A stretch of DNA of 9,804 nt from Victivallales bacterium (GTDB lineage: Bacteria > Verrucomicrobiota > Lentisphaeria > Oligosphaerales > Lenti-02), in NCBI GenBank assembly GCA_018648945.1, contig JABGQJ010000255.1, forward strand, positions 1 through 9,804. The letters are read 5' to 3'. The position numbers and the translations under genes are program-made. The notes beneath the pieces were generated by a model, which worked only from the letters and a program-made list of their open reading frames with translations, was not told the DNA's origin and did no database searches. This document shows, in pieces, positions 1 to 6,379 of the stretch (its first letter is position 1; each line of letters starts with the position of its first letter).

Positions 1-1470
1 GTTGGCCCAGGCGTAGTGGATGAGGCATGGCTCGGCCACGTCTGGGCTGGATACCACCACAGTGTCCTTGCCTCGGACCACGGCATCGGCGCGGACCGGG
101 ACGCCCTTCAGTCCAGTGAGAGCGAAACCGACGATCTTGTCGTCGCCGCGCACCGCCAGGGGGGCGCCGCCGGTGTTGAAGGTGACGATGGCCTTGCCGT
201 CTTTGAACTCGCACCTCTCGGGCACCGGGCCAGACCAGGCGAAGCCGGTCTTGCCGTAGGTCTTGTGCAAGGCCACCCGACCGAGGCGGTCCCCCACAGC
301 CTGCTTGTTCTTGGGATGGATATCCTTCTCGTCGCCGACATCGATGGTGATGGCCATGCCCGCGTTGGGCACGTTCTCCGCCACCCGGGCGAAGGCCTCG
401 CGAATTCCCGTCCAGCCGCCGTTCTCAACCGGGTTCTTCCAGGGAGCCTTGAAATTGGGCAACTGCACGGCGTAGAAGGGGAAGTCGTAGTCCCAGACCT
501 TGCGCCAGGAAGTGATGAGATTGGTCAGCATCACTTCGTAGTGCACGCCGCGTCCGGCGTTGTGCTCGCCTTGGTACCAGATCGCCCCCTTGATGGCAAA
601 GGTGCGGATGGGATTGATCATGGCGTTGTAGAGGTTGGCGGGGTAGTTGCGGTTCTTGCGGGGCTGGCCTTCCTTGCGGGGCCCACGGGGCGCACGGCCC
701 TTCTTGCCGCCCTCGATCCACTTCTGGCGCTTGGCTTTGTGCGCCACCATCCGCTTGTCGTACGTAGCCTGTTCCTTCTCGGCCGTGTAGGCCGCGTCGC
801 GCTTGTCCCAGCTCGCCTTGGTGCTCTGGGCGGCCGGGTCGTCTTTCTGGCCCCACATTGGTGTCCAGGCCAACACATCCGTACCACCCCAGGAGGAGTT
901 GATCAGGCCGATGGGGACCTTCAGGTCTTGGTGCAGCTTGCGCCCGAAGAAGTAACCTGCCGCGCTGAAACCGCCGACGTTGGCGGGAGAGCAGGGGGCC
1001 CAAGAGGCGATTCTCACCAGTTCCTCAAGTGGCTCGGGACTGGGCACGCAATGCACAGTGAAAAGCCGGATCTCGGGGTACTTGGCGTTGGCGATCTCCT
1101 CTGCCGAGTTGTTGGAGCTCCTGACGCTCATCTGCATGTTCGACTGCCCGGAGCAGAGCCAGACCTCCCCCGACAGCACGTTCGTCAGTTCCACTGTGTT
1201 GGTACCCTTGACCGTGATCGTCAGCGGGCCACCCGCCTTGGGGGTGGCGAGCACGACCCGCCACTTGCCATCGGCATCGGCCGTGGTCTCGGCTTTCTCG
1301 CCCCAGGACGTGGTGACGGCCACCTTCTCGCCGGCGGCGGCCGTGCCCCAGAACGGCGCTTTGACTTCGCGCTGGATGACCATGTTGCTGGCGAAGATCT
1401 TGGCGAGGGTCACATCCGCGCGCGCCAAACCGAGCAGACCAAAGGTAAGGGCGAGTACGAGTCGTTGCAT
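1..1470 (-). CDS. Sialate O-acetylesterase-like SGNH hydrolase, exported (3' end cut by window edge)
   Basis: Likely removes O-acetyl esters from sialic acids or other acetylated glycans outside the cytoplasm. The 490 codons in the window are open to the edge. A signal peptide occupies residues 1-18 (LALTFGLLGLARA, cleavage before DV). The catalytic Ser is S110 in GQSNM (108-112). NSSWGGT follows at 191-197, WYQGEHNA at 298-305, and the Asp-x-His pair of the SGNH triad at D383/H385 in DIHPKNK. The family usually has WYQGESNA, so H303 is a substitution. Residues 219-275 form a Lys/Arg-rich insert. The final visible residues, IHYAWAN, match the family's near-terminal (R/H)YAWA(D/N), so only about 20-30 residues should be missing. 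The start is supported by GGAG nine bases upstream and by a promoter at 1517-1545. The family assignment is firm. The sialic acid substrate is not, because many members act on plant or algal polysaccharides. Confidence 0.93.
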   Translation of the reverse strand, partial: MQRLVLALTFGLLGLARADVTLAKIFASNMVIQREVKAPFWGTAAAGEKVAVTTSWGEKAETTADADGKWRVVLATPKAGGPLTITVKGTNTVELTNVLSGEVWLCSGQSNMQMSVRSSNNSAEEIANAKYPEIRLFTVHCVPSPEPLEELVRIASWAPCSPANVGGFSAAGYFFGRKLHQDLKVPIGLINSSWGGTDVLAWTPMWGQKDDPAAQSTKASWDKRDAAYTAEKEQATYDKRMVAHKAKRQKWIEGGKKGRAPRGPRKEGQPRKNRNYPANLYNAMINPIRTFAIKGAIWYQGEHNAGRGVHYEVMLTNLITSWRKVWDYDFPFYAVQLPNFKAPWKNPVENGGWTGIREAFARVAENVPNAGMAITIDVGDEKDIHPKNKQAVGDRLGRVALHKTYGKTGFAWSGPVPERCEFKDGKAIVTFNTGGAPLAVRGDDKIVGFALTGLKGVPVRADAVVRGKDTVVVSSPDVAEPCLIHYAWAN

Positions 1471-1516
1471 GGGGGGAGTCTCCAGCTTGGTTGGTGGATG
1501 CGACAGCATGCAGCCA

Positions 1517-1545
1517 AGTGTAGAAGCCCGACCCCTCCCGGTCAA
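1517..1545 (-). promoter_or_regulatory. Sigma70-type promoter of the acetylesterase gene
   Basis: On the minus strand the -35 hexamer TTGACC (1545-1540) and the -10 hexamer TACACT (1522-1517) are separated by exactly 17 bases. Transcription should start near 1510, giving a leader of about 40 bases before the ATG at 1470. The esterase would then be transcribed independently of the GNAT gene upstream. This rests on sequence match alone, and GC-rich phyla may use somewhat different consensus sequences. Confidence 0.6.
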
Positions 1546-1657
1546 GGCGGCAGAGGCTCCCCGAGCATCTACTGGATGGCCAGACGCCAGGGAACGCCTC
1601 ACTCCCAGTTGTCCGGCGGGTCACCGATTTGGCTACGCGCTGATAGCAGGACCAACC

Positions 1658-1675
1658 CCGGCTCCCCAGTGCCGG
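1658..1675 (-). terminator. Possible terminator or mRNA-end hairpin after the GNAT gene
   Basis: Read on the minus strand, CCGGC and GCCGG form a 5-bp all-GC stem with an 8-base loop, beginning one base after the GNAT stop codon. No T-tract follows, so it is not a standard intrinsic terminator. It could protect the 3' end of the mRNA or be chance in GC-rich DNA. Confidence 0.25.
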
Positions 1676-1676
1676 A

Positions 1677-2171
1677 TTACATGAGTTTCATGTAGTAGTT
1701 GACGGACTCCTGGCGGATGTCGAATCCAACGCGTTCATAGGCTCGGCGGGCCGGTGCGTGACCTTCGTCAAGGCCCGTGTGGACCATGGCATGGCTCATG
1801 CCGTTGGCCCGGAAATGCGCCAATACGCCACGATACATGAAGGTACCGAGACCCCGCCCGGCGAACTCCGGATGCAGTCCGTTGTTGCCCAGAGTCCCGA
1901 TCTTCTTTTCTTCGTTCATGGACCACATGATGAAACCCGCCACGCGCCCGTTCACCCCGCAAATCCAGATGTGGTCCGGGGTCCGCATGCAGCGGCCGCG
2001 CATTTCGTTGCCCTTGCGGTGGAGATCCTCCGGGCACAGGATGGCGTAGAGTTCGTCGCCGAGGATCTCCCGCTGGCTGGCGTAGATGCCCTGCCAGGCG
2101 AGATTGGCGATCTCCACAACTACGTCGGTATCCTCTGTCTCAAACGGGCGCAGAATCGGTTGGGTTGCCAT
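1677..2171 (-). CDS. GNAT-family N-acetyltransferase
   Basis: A 164-residue protein, the usual size for a single-domain GNAT, which transfers an acetyl group from acetyl-CoA to an amine. The N-terminal strand and helix are LRPFETEDTDVVVEIANLAW. Motif A covers about 91-112 and includes NNGLHPEFAGRGLGT, with the CoA pyrophosphate-binding loop G105-R-G-L-G109. Motif B is near 138-150 (APARRAYERVGF), with Y145 in the position of the usual general acid. There is no signal peptide, so it is cytoplasmic. It starts four bases after the M24 stop codon. Its AAGGAG ribosome site lies inside the end of the M24 gene, so the two should be co-transcribed and translationally coupled. The substrate is unknown. 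Pairing with a peptidase-fold gene fits an amino acid, peptide or amine substrate, but that is inference. Confidence 0.9.
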   Translation of the reverse strand: MATQPILRPFETEDTDVVVEIANLAWQGIYASQREILGDELYAILCPEDLHRKGNEMRGRCMRTPDHIWICGVNGRVAGFIMWSMNEEKKIGTLGNNGLHPEFAGRGLGTFMYRGVLAHFRANGMSHAMVHTGLDEGHAPARRAYERVGFDIRQESVNYYMKLM

Positions 2172-2175
2172 TCGA

Positions 2176-3462
2176 CTACATGCTCCTTGGATTGCGTGGT
2201 GTGGAATCGCGGCGGGCGCCAGGCGTCAGGCCGCGCAGTTCAACGAGTGGCTCCCAACCCGTCTCGGTCATGACAAACGGCTCCTCCACCGTCCACGCGC
2301 GCGTAAACCACTCTGAGCTCACCAGAGCTCCCGGGCCGAAACGGATCGGGCCGTCAAGTGGGGTCGGCTCGGGCACGTAGCCGGTCAGTACTGGCTCCTC
2401 GTGGATCTCCAGACCGATGCCGTGGATGTAGTAGTTGGTGACGTGCGCTCTTGCTTCCGGATCCGTTGCGAGGAAAGCATCCACGGCCTGCTTGGCCGTG
2501 ACGTGATCCATGCCGGGCTTGATCTGAGACAACGCCTCGGTCTGGACGCGTCGCAGGATCTGGAAGTCACGCAAGGCCGCGCTGTATGGGACATGCCGGT
2601 CGCCCGCGAGTATGATGTCGTCCGGAGCTGGCTCCGGGCCGTAGAACTCGTGCCAGGCGAGATCAGCAAAGTAGTTCTGAAACACCCCCTGGAAGTGGGT
2701 TACAAAACAGGGAGCATTGTCCGGGCTCCGTTTCCAGCTGCGCGAGGTCGCCTTGAACCGTTGCCGGGCCTCGTTATCCCACCACGCCGGGGTCTCGTCG
2801 GTTCCGCCCGTCCAGGATAGCCGGTACGGGCCGCCCGGCCACTCGCCACCGAGGGCGAGAGCCCGTTGGGCCCGGACGCATTGGGCTTCCGCCACCGATG
2901 CGCCTGCTCGGATCGCCGCCATGTATGCCTCCATGGAGCGCACTGCTAGCTCGGCGGCTGATCTCATGAGGGCGATTTCACGCTCGGTCTTGATGAAACG
3001 GATCTGTGGCACGAGCAGGTCCGCAGACAGGAGCTCAGCGTGGGGAAGCGCTTCGCGCAGATAGTCGTACAGCGCTACAGGCAGCGCCTTCTTCTCGATG
3101 CCGATGCGCCCTTCGTGCAAGCCCATCTCTGTCAGCAGGGCTGTCGTCTTCTCCCAAGCCGTGATGCCCGGTCGCCCGCCTGCGTAACGCTCTTTCAGCC
3201 ACCACGGCGCCACTCCGGCCTCCGGGTCGCCCGCCAAATGAGAGTGACTCCCAACCAGAAAGGCGTCGCCGTTCCGCGGCACAACCAGAACGCCTGCCAT
3301 CTCCTCCCAGAGGATGTGGGCGTGTAGGCTGTCGTAGTAGTTCAGCAGATAGGCAACGTGCGGGATCTTGCTGGGAATGAACGCATCGAGCTCCTCCCGC
3401 TCCATGTACTTGCACATCTCGCGGCGCGTTCGGTCATCCTTCTCTTTCCAACCCGTCAGCAT
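2176..3462 (-). CDS. M24-family (Xaa-Pro aminopeptidase/creatinase fold) protein with atypical metal site
   Basis: A 428-residue cytoplasmic protein with the two-domain layout of aminopeptidase P, prolidase and creatinase. A creatinase-N-like domain spans about 10-150 and a pita-bread catalytic domain about 155-410. In the catalytic domain I see D267 (NYFADLAW), H347 and H354 in HGIGLEIHEEP, E384 (SSEW) and E393/E394 before PFVMTETG. These correspond to the second Asp, the His and the two Glu ligands of M24 enzymes. The first Asp ligand, normally 11 residues before the second, is replaced by H256. The protein may therefore use an altered metal site or, like creatinase, act without metals. The frame is open up to an ATG at 3603, but I chose 3462. 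AAAAGGG lies 10 bases before it, the conserved fold begins there, and a candidate promoter lies between the two ATGs. It is coupled to the GNAT gene downstream. Confidence 0.85.
   Translation of the reverse strand: MLTGWKEKDDRTRREMCKYMEREELDAFIPSKIPHVAYLLNYYDSLHAHILWEEMAGVLVVPRNGDAFLVGSHSHLAGDPEAGVAPWWLKERYAGGRPGITAWEKTTALLTEMGLHEGRIGIEKKALPVALYDYLREALPHAELLSADLLVPQIRFIKTEREIALMRSAAELAVRSMEAYMAAIRAGASVAEAQCVRAQRALALGGEWPGGPYRLSWTGGTDETPAWWDNEARQRFKATSRSWKRSPDNAPCFVTHFQGVFQNYFADLAWHEFYGPEPAPDDIILAGDRHVPYSAALRDFQILRRVQTEALSQIKPGMDHVTAKQAVDAFLATDPEARAHVTNYYIHGIGLEIHEEPVLTGYVPEPTPLDGPIRFGPGALVSSEWFTRAWTVEEPFVMTETGWEPLVELRGLTPGARRDSTPRNPRSM
2183..2188 (-). promoter_or_regulatory. Ribosome binding site of the GNAT gene, within the M24 reading frame
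   Basis: AAGGAG on the minus strand lies 11 bases before the ATG at 2171 and overlaps the last codons of the M24 gene, whose stop is at 2178-2176. The site fixes the GNAT start and implies that ribosomes ending the M24 frame re-initiate on GNAT. Confidence 0.6.
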
Positions 3463-3488
3463 CTGTCCTTCGCCCTTTTCGTATGAGG

Positions 3489-3498
3489 GACACGTGTC
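3489..3498. promoter_or_regulatory. Perfect 10-bp palindrome, possible operator
   Basis: GACACGTGTC is its own reverse complement. It lies about 8-16 bases downstream of the transcription start predicted from the promoter at 3512-3540, where a bound repressor would block initiation. No regulator gene is in the window, and I did not find a second copy at the other gene starts, so its function is unproven. Confidence 0.3.
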
Positions 3499-3511
3499 GC
3501 CATGGCACGAC

Positions 3512-3540
3512 AGGTTAGCACGGTACCTACGCCTATCCAA
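3512..3540 (-). promoter_or_regulatory. Candidate sigma70 promoter for the M24-GNAT pair
   Basis: On the minus strand TTGGAT (3540-3535) and TAACCT (3517-3512) are spaced by 17 bases. TGC directly before the -10 gives an extended -10 element. Each hexamer matches consensus at only three positions, so the spacing and the TG element carry the call. Transcription would start near 3505, inside the longer open frame, which favours the M24 start at 3462. Confidence 0.4.
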
Positions 3541-3702
3541 ACCGATGGATCGTGCCTCAACCAGATTCAGAGGGGCGGCGGGGGGGGCAAAGACCGCGCC
3601 CAACCCCCGGAACGAAGCCCAGCTGCCCGGAGCATCGACGATGGAGCGGGATGCCGCTAGTCAGGACTGACCCCGATTCCCATGGCGACAGGCTTCAGAA
3701 CA

Positions 3703-5898
3703 CTACTTGGCAGCGGGCCACTGGACGCCCTGTACCCGTTCGCGCCCATACTGCACCCAGCCAGGTTCAAGACGGATACGAGGGAGCTCGAAATCATAGA
3801 ACCAGTGAATCCGGATGCGAGAGCCGCGGAAATAGCCCAGGAAGACTGCGTATGGCCCCATCGGGGAGAGGACGATCCTCCAGGGCGTGATTCTGTCGAA
3901 GTCTTCCTCTTCCTCCTCTGTGCGGAGATACCGGAGGAGATCGCTGAGGTGCTCGCCGGCACCGAGATCCGGCACGTCCAGCAGGTCGATCGCCTCCGGT
4001 TGATTCCATGCTGGCAGGCCGTCGTCGCTGCCGTCACAGTCCGACTTCACCCAGACAGGGGAGGACCAGAGCATTTCGCCGTCCTCCTGCTCTACCCGGA
4101 TGTAGTAGTAGGTTTCGCCGCGGGTTGGCAGATCATCGAGTTCCGCCTGGAAGACCGTCGTGCCCGGCTCCCAGCGTTTGAGCCGCCGGTCGCCGCGAAT
4201 CAGGTCCACCCGCTGGACGGCTGCCGTGCCAACAATGCGGAGGGCGACAGCCACTGGCCCCCGGGCTTCCAGACTTGCCCCCATGGCATGGCCATCCACG
4301 CCGAACTCCAGCAGGGCTCGCGCTCCGGTCGAGGCGTAGGTGCGCCGCGCATGGAGGGCCTCGTAGAGGGATTCCCGGGTGAGGGAGTCCGCGACCACTG
4401 CCATCAGGGGCCCGCCGGACCAGCCGACGTCCCGGAAACGCAGTTGGTGCCAGAACCGCCCGCTGCCCTGCGTACTCGGTCGCCGAGGGTGTCCCGGCGT
4501 ACCCACGTGCCCATCGCTTCCGCCAATGAGCCCCAGTTTCCACCCCTTCGCAAGGTAGGCTTGCGCAAACCACTCGAAGTTGCCGTGTCCGCTGGTCATC
4601 TCGCAAAGCGGTTCCGCTGCCGAGTCGTGGTGGTGGGGCATGGCTACGGTGCCGCCAACGTGCGGCGTCACGAGCCCGGCGCCGCGCATGTTGCTGAAGA
4701 TCTCCTCAACCGTCCACGTGGGGTCAGGAGGCGCTGCGTCGAGATCGCGATACACGAGGTTGCGGTCCCCGCCTCGGCTCTCGGCATCGCGCCATTCACA
4801 GCCCAGGAAGGGGATGTAGCTACCCTCCTCATGCAGAGCCGATGCCGCCGCCCGAGCGATCTCCCACCATTTCCCTGGTCCCGAAGGATCCTGACGGAAG
4901 ATGTGCGAACCCAGAGCCAGGAAGTCCAGCCGGGTGACATCGCGCCCGTAGCGGTAGAGGCTTTCCGGCGAGGTCGTGTGGTTCAGTTCGTTGATCTCCA
5001 GCCCATCATATGCGTGCGAATGGAACTCCCCCCAGTAGATGCTGCGATGGGGCGCCGCAGCTACCTGGATGGGATTGCTGCGGGCAGAGAGGCCGTTCTG
5101 TGAGTCCGTCAACTCAAGGGCGAGGATCCCCGCAGACATGGGCCGGGCCACCACCTGGATCGAGCCAAGATTGGTTGAAGCTACGGATTCCACCTCGATG
5201 CCCCGTCCGGAAATGCGCACGTCGCCCGCAGGTAGGGAGTTGCCGTTGATATCGAGCGCCATGGCCACGACACGGATACTGTCCCCCACTGCTGCAGTGG
5301 ATGGCGCGAATACGCTGTAGCGGTGAATGCATGGGACGGGATGGACAGCCACGGTCACCATTGCCTCGGGGGCGGTCCGGAACTCGTTTTCCCCCGGCAA
5401 CGCAACACCCGCCACGATCCGAGCGTTGTCCATGGTCGCTCCCTGGACAACTGCCCCCGGGCCGCCCTGGCGTTTGTCGCCAATACGCAGCGTGACGCTG
5501 GCATTGGCCTTCAGACCATGGGGCAAGGAGACAATCGCCAGCCCCTTGGGCTTGTACTCCGTCCAGGCTTCGAGGGGCAGCCTGTCACCCGCACCATCCT
5601 CTGCCGTGACGTAGTTCAACCCAGTCGGCAGATAGTCCTGTAAGCGCCAGCCCACATTCAGCGTATTCGTGAGTTTGACGAATGCCAGCCTGGTGCCCGC
5701 CGGGAGCCCTTCCGAAGGGACGTATTCCAGCCGGTACGTACCCCTGCGCCCCGTCACGAGCTTGGCATGGCTGGTCGCTGGGTCTGCAGGCGATGGATCG
5801 ACATCGAAGGCCAGAGCGAGAGTGCCCGGGAAGACCTCATCCGAGAGATCGATGTCGAGTCGATGGTAGTCCGGGAACTTCTTTCCGCTTCTTTCCAT
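3703..5898 (-). CDS. DUF3604 / PHP-fold metal-dependent hydrolase-like protein
   Basis: A 731-residue protein. Residues about 20-280 look like beta-sandwich regions. The PHP-like domain begins with YWGEFHSHAYDG (H293, H295), followed by GSH (H332), GCEWRD (E368), DRNLVYRD (378-385), TPHVGG (H413) and GGSDGHVGTPG (D462, H464). RRTYASTGAR at 518-527 and the following FGVDGHAMG are hallmarks of DUF3604. These His, Asp and Glu residues are the expected ligands of a multi-metal PHP site, so a phosphoesterase or other hydrolase activity is likely, but the family has no settled substrate. A C-terminal section (about 630-731) with a run of five Glu is unrecognised. No signal peptide is visible, which suggests a cytoplasmic location although many relatives are exported. 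AGGG lies seven bases before the ATG. The M24 gene follows after a 240-base gap. Confidence 0.88.
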   Translation of the reverse strand: MERSGKKFPDYHRLDIDLSDEVFPGTLALAFDVDPSPADPATSHAKLVTGRRGTYRLEYVPSEGLPAGTRLAFVKLTNTLNVGWRLQDYLPTGLNYVTAEDGAGDRLPLEAWTEYKPKGLAIVSLPHGLKANASVTLRIGDKRQGGPGAVVQGATMDNARIVAGVALPGENEFRTAPEAMVTVAVHPVPCIHRYSVFAPSTAAVGDSIRVVAMALDINGNSLPAGDVRISGRGIEVESVASTNLGSIQVVARPMSAGILALELTDSQNGLSARSNPIQVAAAPHRSIYWGEFHSHAYDGLEINELNHTTSPESLYRYGRDVTRLDFLALGSHIFRQDPSGPGKWWEIARAAASALHEEGSYIPFLGCEWRDAESRGGDRNLVYRDLDAAPPDPTWTVEEIFSNMRGAGLVTPHVGGTVAMPHHHDSAAEPLCEMTSGHGNFEWFAQAYLAKGWKLGLIGGSDGHVGTPGHPRRPSTQGSGRFWHQLRFRDVGWSGGPLMAVVADSLTRESLYEALHARRTYASTGARALLEFGVDGHAMGASLEARGPVAVALRIVGTAAVQRVDLIRGDRRLKRWEPGTTVFQAELDDLPTRGETYYYIRVEQEDGEMLWSSPVWVKSDCDGSDDGLPAWNQPEAIDLLDVPDLGAGEHLSDLLRYLRTEEEEEDFDRITPWRIVLSPMGPYAVFLGYFRGSRIRIHWFYDFELPRIRLEPGWVQYGRERVQGVQWPAAK

Positions 5899-6379
5899 GA
5901 CAGAGCCCTATCTGCAATGACCAAGCCGGGGATTGGACGATGCCCGTCGAGCGGGGCTCAGTCTGTCCTGGTTGCTCGTGAACTGGGCAATCAGCCCACC
6001 ACTTCTAAGATAGCGGGGGAACGGAGGCCAGTCCTATCATCAGCACGCAGCGGTATGCTTGATCCCCCTGACTAACCCATCGACCATGGTGGGGAGCGCG
6101 ACCGTAGGCGTCCTACCATCCTGTCGCGAACCCACCGATATCCGGGCCTGGAGCCGCTCCGCGAGACCGACCAACTTGCCCAGTAGCAGTTCGCGGTCGC
6201 GGACCTCCCGGGACACGGGGAAGCGGACGTTGCCACGGTTGATCACGTGGTAGCGTGCCCCCCCGCCTGGCACACGTGGGATCATGGTACAACATTGTGG
6301 CATACCCATCGCCTTCCTGCAGCGTCCCTCGTTCCGTTCCGGCCACGCAGCGTCCACGAGCTTCCTTGGAGTCGTCCCT
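5899..6379. other. Divergent intergenic region
   Basis: This 481-base stretch separates the leftward DUF3604 gene from the rightward serine hydrolase gene, so both promoters should lie here. I found no convincing -35/-10 pair for either. Positions 6040-6285 contain a decayed transposase remnant on the minus strand. Positions 5906-5909 are the DUF3604 ribosome site (AGGG), and GGAG at 6369-6372 serves the serine hydrolase. The plus-strand serine hydrolase frame stays open back to an ATG at 6284, but those 32 codons show no conserved features. Confidence 0.6.
6040..6285 (-). pseudogene. Remnant of a REP-associated tyrosine transposase (Y1/IS200-like HUH family)
   Basis: The frame encodes 81 residues. 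It opens with MIPRVPGGGARYHVINRGN, close to the characteristic N-terminus of REP-associated transposases (PR-x-PGG-x-YHV-x-NRGN). Residues 28-47 (RDRELLLGKLVGLAERLQAR) match the helix that normally follows. The expected next segment, with the HUH metal motif (NHxHLL), is absent. Residues 62-80 (VALPTMVDGLVRGIKHTAA) resemble the later part of the family that leads to the catalytic Tyr helix, then the frame ends. Intact members are about 150-250 residues. I infer an in-frame internal deletion of roughly 60-70 residues plus loss of the C-terminus, leaving no active site. No terminal palindromes were evident around it. The N-terminal match is strong and the C-terminal alignment is weaker. Confidence 0.5.

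Noticed and set aside
16..1695. Long plus-strand open frame (559 codons) opposite the acetylesterase
   Set aside because: It has no family motifs and mirrors a gene with all SGNH motifs on the other strand. Long antisense frames are expected in GC-rich coding DNA.
3463..3603. N-terminal extension of the M24 protein to an ATG at 3603
   Set aside because: The extra 47 codons resemble no part of the fold, have no ribosome site, and include the candidate promoter for the gene.
3660..3671. Inverted repeat GTCAG/CTGAC downstream of the DUF3604 gene
   Set aside because: A 5-bp stem with a two-base loop and no T-tract is too weak to call a terminator.
3682..5103. Long plus-strand open frame (473 codons) opposite the DUF3604 gene
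   Set aside because: Low-complexity translation with no recognisable domain, antisense to a well-supported gene.
6242..6280. Two CACGTG hexamers near the transposase remnant, like the core of the palindrome at 3489
   Set aside because: The flanking bases do not extend the palindrome, and one copy encodes the conserved Tyr-His-Val of the transposase signature, so they look like coincidence.
6284..6379. N-terminal extension of the serine hydrolase to an ATG at 6284
   Set aside because: It would bury the signal peptide 32 residues inside the protein. The internal ATG at 6380 has a ribosome site.
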